From positions 15,888,001 through 15,952,000 of the forward strand of contig CM073542.1 of NCBI GenBank assembly GCA_037074615.1: 64,000 bases of DNA, given 5' to 3'. The notes beneath the pieces are model-generated. The model was given only the letters and a program-made list of their open reading frames with translations, made no database searches and had not been told where the DNA came from. Each line of letters begins with the position of its first letter. Within the stretch, counting starts at the first letter, position 1. The stretch comes from Leucaena leucocephala. Taxonomy: Eukaryota; Streptophyta; Magnoliopsida; Fabales; Fabaceae. Positions 59,171 through 64,000 of the stretch are shown here, in pieces. Made by a program: the position numbers and the translations under genes.

Positions 59171-59359
59171 TACTATCTATATATAATCTAACTCTAACCT
59201 TCTCCGTCTTCTATTATCACAATTCTCTTGCCCATAAAGCCTCATGCCTATGAAAGAAAAATAGTAAGATTCAAATAATCTCAATGGTAACATTCAATAC
59301 TTCTTATTAATATGCATAATTCACAACAATATACAAAAAAATCCATGTAAAATCTATAG

Positions 59360-59880
59360 CCAACAAAAATATTGACAATTATCATGTCCATAAAGATACT
59401 TGAAAATACTCGCTCAATAATTGCTAGTCATTACTCTTGCAAGTAACCAATAATCAAGAGTGTAACCATGCCTCATGCATGTAAACCATGCTTGAGACAT
59501 GCATGTAAACTATGCTTCATGCATATAACTATGCTTGCACATGTCATACCATATCACAAATATGCATAATCAATACATAATTCATGACATCATGCAAAAT
59601 AAGTAATATAAATTCTCTACCCAACATAAAAGGTTGACAACTATCATGCATGTACAGATACCTGAAATAATGCTCTCTTACCAACTACCAGTCATTACTC
59701 TTGCAAGCAACTAGTCATCAAAACTATAACTATGTCTTAAGCATGTAAACCATACTTGCGCATGTAAACTATGCTTCACTCATATAATCATGCTTGCGCT
59801 TGTCAAACTATGCAACACGAATATAAACCATGCTTGCGCATGTCATACCGACACAAACAAACATACAGAATGAATACATA
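59360..59880. repeat. Tandem repeats with CATGCTTGCGCATG motif
   Basis: A unit of about 265 bp is present twice: TTGACAATTATCATG... at 59364 and TTGACAACTATCATG... at 59629, with shared CAGTCATTACTCTTGCAAG or TAGTCATTACTCTTGCAAG. Within each, shorter units of TGTAAACCATGCTTGCGCA/TATAACTATGCTTGC recur every 20-30 bp. The array sits upstream of the F polypurine tract. Confidence 0.75.
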
Positions 59881-59899
59881 TATATATATATATATATGA
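59878..59899. repeat. (AT)n microsatellite
   Basis: About ten AT units. Confidence 0.9.
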
Positions 59900-60639
59900 A
59901 GATAAAGAGTTACTACCTGGATCTCCTTCTTCCAAATTACCTTTCCAATATTTCTTAGATAATCTCATACTTCAATCATCATAACAATATCCATACAACA
60001 CATATCAACAATACACATACTCCCTATACTCATCTACATTTTGCTTTTAGCTTGTTACAGTGACACCAGCGCTCTAAACATCATAACAAACTCCACATAC
60101 TCTTTTCTGATTACTGTACATTATAGCGACAACGTCACTCTTAACAACATACTAACAAACTCCGCATTCTCTTACTTGTTTACTACTCGTTAGAACTTCA
60201 TTATACTCTGATTGTTCTTTGTTAATTAGAAGATAATTATGTTCAACCTAATTAATAATAAGATTGTGTTGAAAAAATTATTGGTACTCTCTCCTCATTA
60301 GTTACCCAACTTGAGAGGTTTATCTTATCCTGGTCATCATCTTCACCAGAGAGATTGTACCATTAATCATGTGGATCAGCAACTTCCTTTAGGCTAGCTC
60401 TATTGTGACCTTGGGATCTACTGTAATCTACCGTGAACCACTTTAGGATCTATTATGACCCTGAAACTTTATCTTTGGTAGACATACTAGGATTTACTGT
60501 TATCTTCTGAAATCTAGTACGATTATATTGTACTGTATCTAGGTCTTTGGGAGACTTTGAACCAACAAATTAAATTGTCTCTCCCTAGTTGTTAATTTAC
60601 TGATAATTTCCCAAGACTATCCCCATAAATCAATATAAT

Positions 60640-61340
60640 TCTCTTTGACCTTATCAATTCTCAATTCTCTAGGCCACCAACCAATTTCTTTGGTTTGGCT
60701 TAGGCCTAATTTTCAACACTTTTTGATCCTAGAAGTATTTTAAGCTCTTGTGGTCGTAGTACAATTCAATAGTTAGCCATACAAATAGTGTCGTCATATG
60801 TTTAGCGCAAAGACAATTGCCATAAGCTCTAACTCATGTATGGGATAATTTTGCTTGTGAGGCTTTAACTATCTTGAGGCAAAAGCCACTACTCTGCCCT
60901 ACTACACTAGGACATATCCCAACCCCTTTTTGCTCACATCACGTAGACCACATAGGTCAGTCTGGGATCCAGGATGATTAATAATAGCATGGATATAAGC
61001 CTATTTTTTAATTATTAGAAAATGCCTTACTACTTATCATCCCACACAAATGGCTGATTCTTTCTGGTAAGCCTTGTCAATGACAACGCGATCATAAAAA
61101 TGTTCTGAATAAACCTTCGATAATAGCTAGCAAGACCTAGAAAACTTCTCACTTTAATAACTGCTTCTGGTCTTTTTCCAATCTATTATTGCTTCCAACT
61201 TGCTTGGATCCACCACAACTCCATCATGAGTTATCACATGGCCTAGGAATTTAATTTTCGTAAGCAAAAATTTACCTTTCAAACTACTATTTTCTTCTCT
61301 AATTCTCAAGGTTTGACCCATACTATATAATCTATCATTG
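60640..61340 (-). pseudogene. Gypsy F: reverse transcriptase end and RNase H remnant
   Basis: The minus strand reads KIKFLGHVITHDGVVVDPSK, LEAIIDWKKT (end of RT, compare VxFLGHVxSxEGIxVDPxKxEAVxxW), then LLSKVYSEHF, DPRLTYVVYVM and KRGWDMS in the connection. RNase H follows with VVAFASR-like and NYPIHELELMAIVFALNI, then HYLYG. This is typical of chromovirus-type gypsy elements. The active-site YxDD region and integrase are not present. It is broken by frequent stops. Confidence 0.8.
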
Positions 61341-62065
61341 TTTCCTTTGCTAAATTCACGGTTATGTTCTCTTGCTTACCATGGCTTTTCAGGTGATAAA
61401 GGGAATTTAGGAGACATTGACAAATCTTCAAAGACTGAAGAATCTAGTTCATGACCCTTTTCACTACAATTACTAGCACTAAGCTTAACTTTCTCACATG
61501 AGATTTGACAGTAGCATAACCACCATTCTTTTTCTCTTATCCTCTTTATTGATCCTAATAAATTCATGGAGGTTATCACCTTGAGTTTACTATCTCCATG
61601 ATCTTGTTTAACTATTCAAAAATCTGAGATAGCTATTCTTACTAGGCCTTCTTAGCCTTAATAGAACTACATTAACTCCTTTAATTTAGGTTGTCATAAT
61701 ACCCTCTTGTTAGGGTACAGACTCAAACCCCTAACTATATTATCTAACTTTTTGTTGTTACTCATTCTTCAAAAAATGGGAGTCCCTTGGTCATTAATTA
61801 ATGGCTACTTTTCCTTAACCTCTACTAGTCTCACTAGTATTGTTAAAGTTCCATCTAACATCTGGGAGTCATTGTGTCTCTTTGAAACCAAAAGTACCAA
61901 CTCGTCGCGACTAAAGTCACAAGTTTTTTGGTCGATGTCACTGTGTCTATTCGTATCAACCAATGCCTTTGATTTGTCGTGACTAAAATCTTCTGTGTTT
62001 CTTTGTTGCAACCAAGGTACTTCCTTGTTGCACTTAGATACTTCCTAATCGTGACCAAGGTACCA
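61341..62065. other. Unassigned DNA between F pol and LTR fragment
   Basis: No domain recognised. ORFs on both strands (61376-61579 minus, 61707-61982 plus, 61805-62011 minus) overlap or are short. The 61880-62060 part repeats TCGCGACTAAAGTCAC/TCGTGACTAAAATC/TCGTGACCAAGGTAC phrases. Confidence 0.4.
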
Positions 62066-62522
62066 TACGCTACATCAAGCTTTTGTAATTTGAGCTTTCA
62101 AACTCTTCAAATTTCTCTTTCTTTTATAGCGAAAATCTCAACACTTTGCACCATAACAACAGCGTATATACATATATATATATATATATATACTTGCCAT
62201 ATCAGCAACACAATATATATAAACATATATTGTTCATTTTCCATAGCATCAATGGCGTCTTCTCCTTTTTTTTCAAAATAAAACATATCAGCAGCAACTA
62301 TCAACGTATAGACATATATATATATATAAACACATATGCTGCAGTGTCCTCTTCTTCTGTTTTTCCTTCAAAATAAATCACAGCATACTAGCGTCTTCAA
62401 CTATCTCTCTGTCTTTATTTTCTAAAATAAATCCATACAGCAACAACCCATGAACCAGAGCACCATCGTCTTCTTCCTACCATTAATTTTCTCTCTCTAA
62501 CACCTCAGTTGCCGACAACGTG
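62066..62522 (-). repeat. Second copy of the F LTR fragment
   Basis: Direct repeat of 57792-58260: it begins CCATACGCTACATCAA and ends GCCGACAACGT in both places. Shared blocks include TTTCAAACTCTTCAAATTT, CACTTTGCACCATAAC, CATCAATGGCGTCTTCTCC and AACATATCAGCAGCAACTAT. Both borders are abrupt, so it is a truncated LTR (probably the remains of the 5' LTR of F). It holds two expanded AT microsatellites (about 62165-62192 and 62311-62328). Confidence 0.75.
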
Positions 62523-62999
62523 TGATTTTCTCCTCTTGTTAATTTACATTTCATAAATTGGAATCCTAGAGTGTTAATATTATATACTCCAAAGTGTGAT
62601 TTTCTCCTCTTGTTACTTCATGGTCTTATTTGTTGGCTTTCTCTTGTTTCTTTCTTTGGCTTCCCTTCTTTTAGTTTTTCCTGTGTGTTTTCACTACTGA
62701 ATCCTGGATGTTTATTTTTTGTTTTGTTTTGTTTTGAAAAAAAAAATTAAGAGACAAGCCATGTGTCAATATATATATACACACTCCTCGGTCCTCCTTT
62801 GTAAAATAATTTCCCTTATTCTTAAATATTTTTTCAGTTTTCTCCCACATCATATAAATGGAATCTTGTGAAGCTAGAATCAAGATTATCATCTCTTCCA
62901 CTAAAGTTTTCATAAAAACTCTTTAATGCGTTATGTTGTTAAGGCATATTGATGGCACTTCCTAGGCATACTTCCAAGTTTAACTCCAGCTGTTGTTCG
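62523..62999. other. Unassigned DNA
   Basis: A short direct repeat GTGTGATTTTCTCCTCTTGT occurs at about 62520 and 62594. No gene is recognised. Confidence 0.45.
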
Positions 63000-63019
63000 T
63001 TTCTTTTGTTTTTGTTTAT

Positions 63020-63180
63020 GTTTCCTTGTATTCTACCGAGGATATGTGCCCAATAAGGCATGGTTCGAATCGCCCACTAAGGGTAGATTAGCCGAATAAA
63101 AAATTCTACCGGGGGTCTGTTTTAGTAGATTTAGACTTTTATATGTAACTTGTTTTATCTTTATAATAAAATTTTCTTTT
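63020..63180 (+). repeat. Possible SINE 3' part
   Basis: GGTTCGAATCG (about 63063) matches a polymerase III B box. A decayed A box may lie upstream, and an A/T-rich tail (ATAATAAAATTTTC) follows at about 63164. This is weak evidence for a tRNA-derived SINE. Confidence 0.25.
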
Positions 63181-63200
63181 TTATAAAAAAATCTCTAGAA

Positions 63201-63565
63201 TGTAAATCTATAAGAAAACAATATAAAATAAATGTTATAAAATAAGAAAAGATGAAGAAGTTAAAAAGGAGAAGAAATAATAAGACAAAAGGGTGAAATA
63301 GAAGGCAATAGAGTATTCCTTATATGCTTGTATACTCATTTGTACAAATGCCTTGTGCATAGCCACTATTTATAGGCCACAACCATTAAAGATTAAACAT
63401 TAGGTTACAAAGGAATACGTGTGAATATAATGCATTAGCAACAAGAAACTCCTCAAGACATTCATTGGAAAGGTTATAGGTTTATGACATAAAAGAAATG
63501 CTAAGATGATTCCCAAGAGGTAGAAGTTATATGGACATCCACATATGCAAGAAATATTTGTAACA
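63201..63565 (-). repeat. 3' LTR of copia element G
   Basis: On the minus strand it starts TGTTACAAATATTTCTTGC at 63565, directly after the polypurine tract CCAAGGGGAG. The other end is placed at 63201 (CTTATAGATTTACA) because of the TG...CA rule; this border is less certain. The second LTR lies outside the window. Confidence 0.7.
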
Positions 63566-63775
63566 CTCCCCTTGGATGTCTATGACAGAAATTGTGCCTC
63601 ATTAAAACCTTAATAGGAAAAACACATTGGGACAAAAACCTAATGAAGGAAAAAGAGTACACAATACTTATTTAGGTTATCTCATTAAAAGCCTTTTCAA
63701 GAAAATCTAGTGCAAAAAAACTTTAAAAAGGAAAGAAGTATAGCAAGTAATTGTTTACTCCCTTTGATGATATTG
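63566..63775 (-). other. Copia G: segment between pol and 3' LTR
   Basis: Non-coding, with the polypurine tract CCAAGGGGAG beside the LTR and conserved phrases such as ACTCCCCTTGGATGTC and TGCCTCATTAAAACC that are widespread in plant copia elements. Confidence 0.7.
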
Positions 63776-64000
63776 TCATTTTATGTCTTTGAATCTACGT
63801 ATTCCAATACCATACACTAACTTCTCAAATAACTTAGTTGGTAGTGTCTTGGTAAACAAATCTGTAAAGTTGTCACATGATCGAATTTACTGAATATCTA
63901 TATCACCATTCTTCATAAGATCATAAGGGAAAAAGAATTTTGAAGAAATATATTTTGATTATCTCCTTTGATATATCCCCCTTTTAATTGAGCTATGCAT
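63776..64000 (-). pseudogene. Copia G: RNase H C-terminus (runs off the window)
   Basis: The minus strand reads HSSIKRGIYQRR, KYISSKFFFPYDLMKNGDID, IRSCDNFTDLFTKTLPTKLF and EKLVYGIGIRRFKDIK with a stop at 63776. This is the conserved end of copia RNase H (FxxDLxxxGDIxVxxIRSxDNLADLFTKxLPxxxFxKxVxxIGMRRL). One in-frame stop (DIQ*IRS) lies where relatives have Gln; CAA to TAA fits. The sequence downstream (63566-63775) matches the typical post-pol segment with GCCTCATTAAAACC. Confidence 0.85.

Noticed and set aside
62107..62376. Short ORFs rich in Tyr/Ile
   Set aside because: They cross AT microsatellites in the F LTR fragment.

Overview
This window is AT-rich nuclear plant DNA, most likely from a flowering eudicot. 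It is a pile of nested, mostly decayed transposable elements. I found no intact host protein-coding gene, no rRNA, no convincing tRNA and no CRISPR array. The plant origin follows from Ty1-copia and Ty3-gypsy retrotransposons with plant-type primer-binding sites (the TGGTATCAGAG initiator-Met type in copia elements and the TGGCGCCGTTGCCGGGG type in the Athila-like gypsy elements), a CACTA (En/Spm) transposon and a BED-type hAT transposon. The species cannot be named from this.

Layout. 1-10.3 kb: two inverted copies of a long (about 3 kb) LTR family, here called X, flank a gene-poor spacer with a decayed transposon ORF. The second copy is split by a 1.78 kb solo copia LTR with a perfect GTATG target-site duplication (TSD). 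10.3-12.7 kb: unassigned AT-rich DNA and a small unidentified fragment. 12.7-20.6 kb: minus-strand copia element C with two 354 bp LTRs, perfect GTCTT TSDs and a complete but stop-riddled gag-pol. 20.6-55.1 kb: an old Athila-like gypsy element (A, minus strand) broken into pieces by later insertions. Copia D (21.4-28.1 kb) and a CACTA element (28.4-49.0 kb, TSD ATT) lie in its gag, and a hAT element (50.9-54.9 kb) lies in its 5' LTR. The CACTA itself carries a second Athila-like element, B (30.6-43.9 kb). B in turn carries a solo X LTR (32.6-35.8 kb, TSD AATTC). The order A, then CACTA, then B, then X is fixed by containment. 55.1-62.5 kb: tRNA-derived repeat candidates, a compound microsatellite and a decayed chromovirus-like gypsy element (F). 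63.2-64 kb: the 3' LTR and RNase H end of another minus-strand copia element (G) that runs off the window.

No element looks able to move by itself. Copia C has the best reading frame and is broken mainly by nonsense changes. The CACTA lacks the catalytic core of its transposase. B lacks an integrase core and has lost catalytic aspartates. The hAT transposase is split over several frames. The less ordinary points are an unidentified acidic-then-basic ORF between the 5' LTR and gag of copia C, a GC-richer antisense fragment in the leader of copia D, the LTR-plus-primer-binding-site arrangement of element B, and the inverted X LTRs. I did not see a clearly new biological system. Element letters A-G and X are local labels only.
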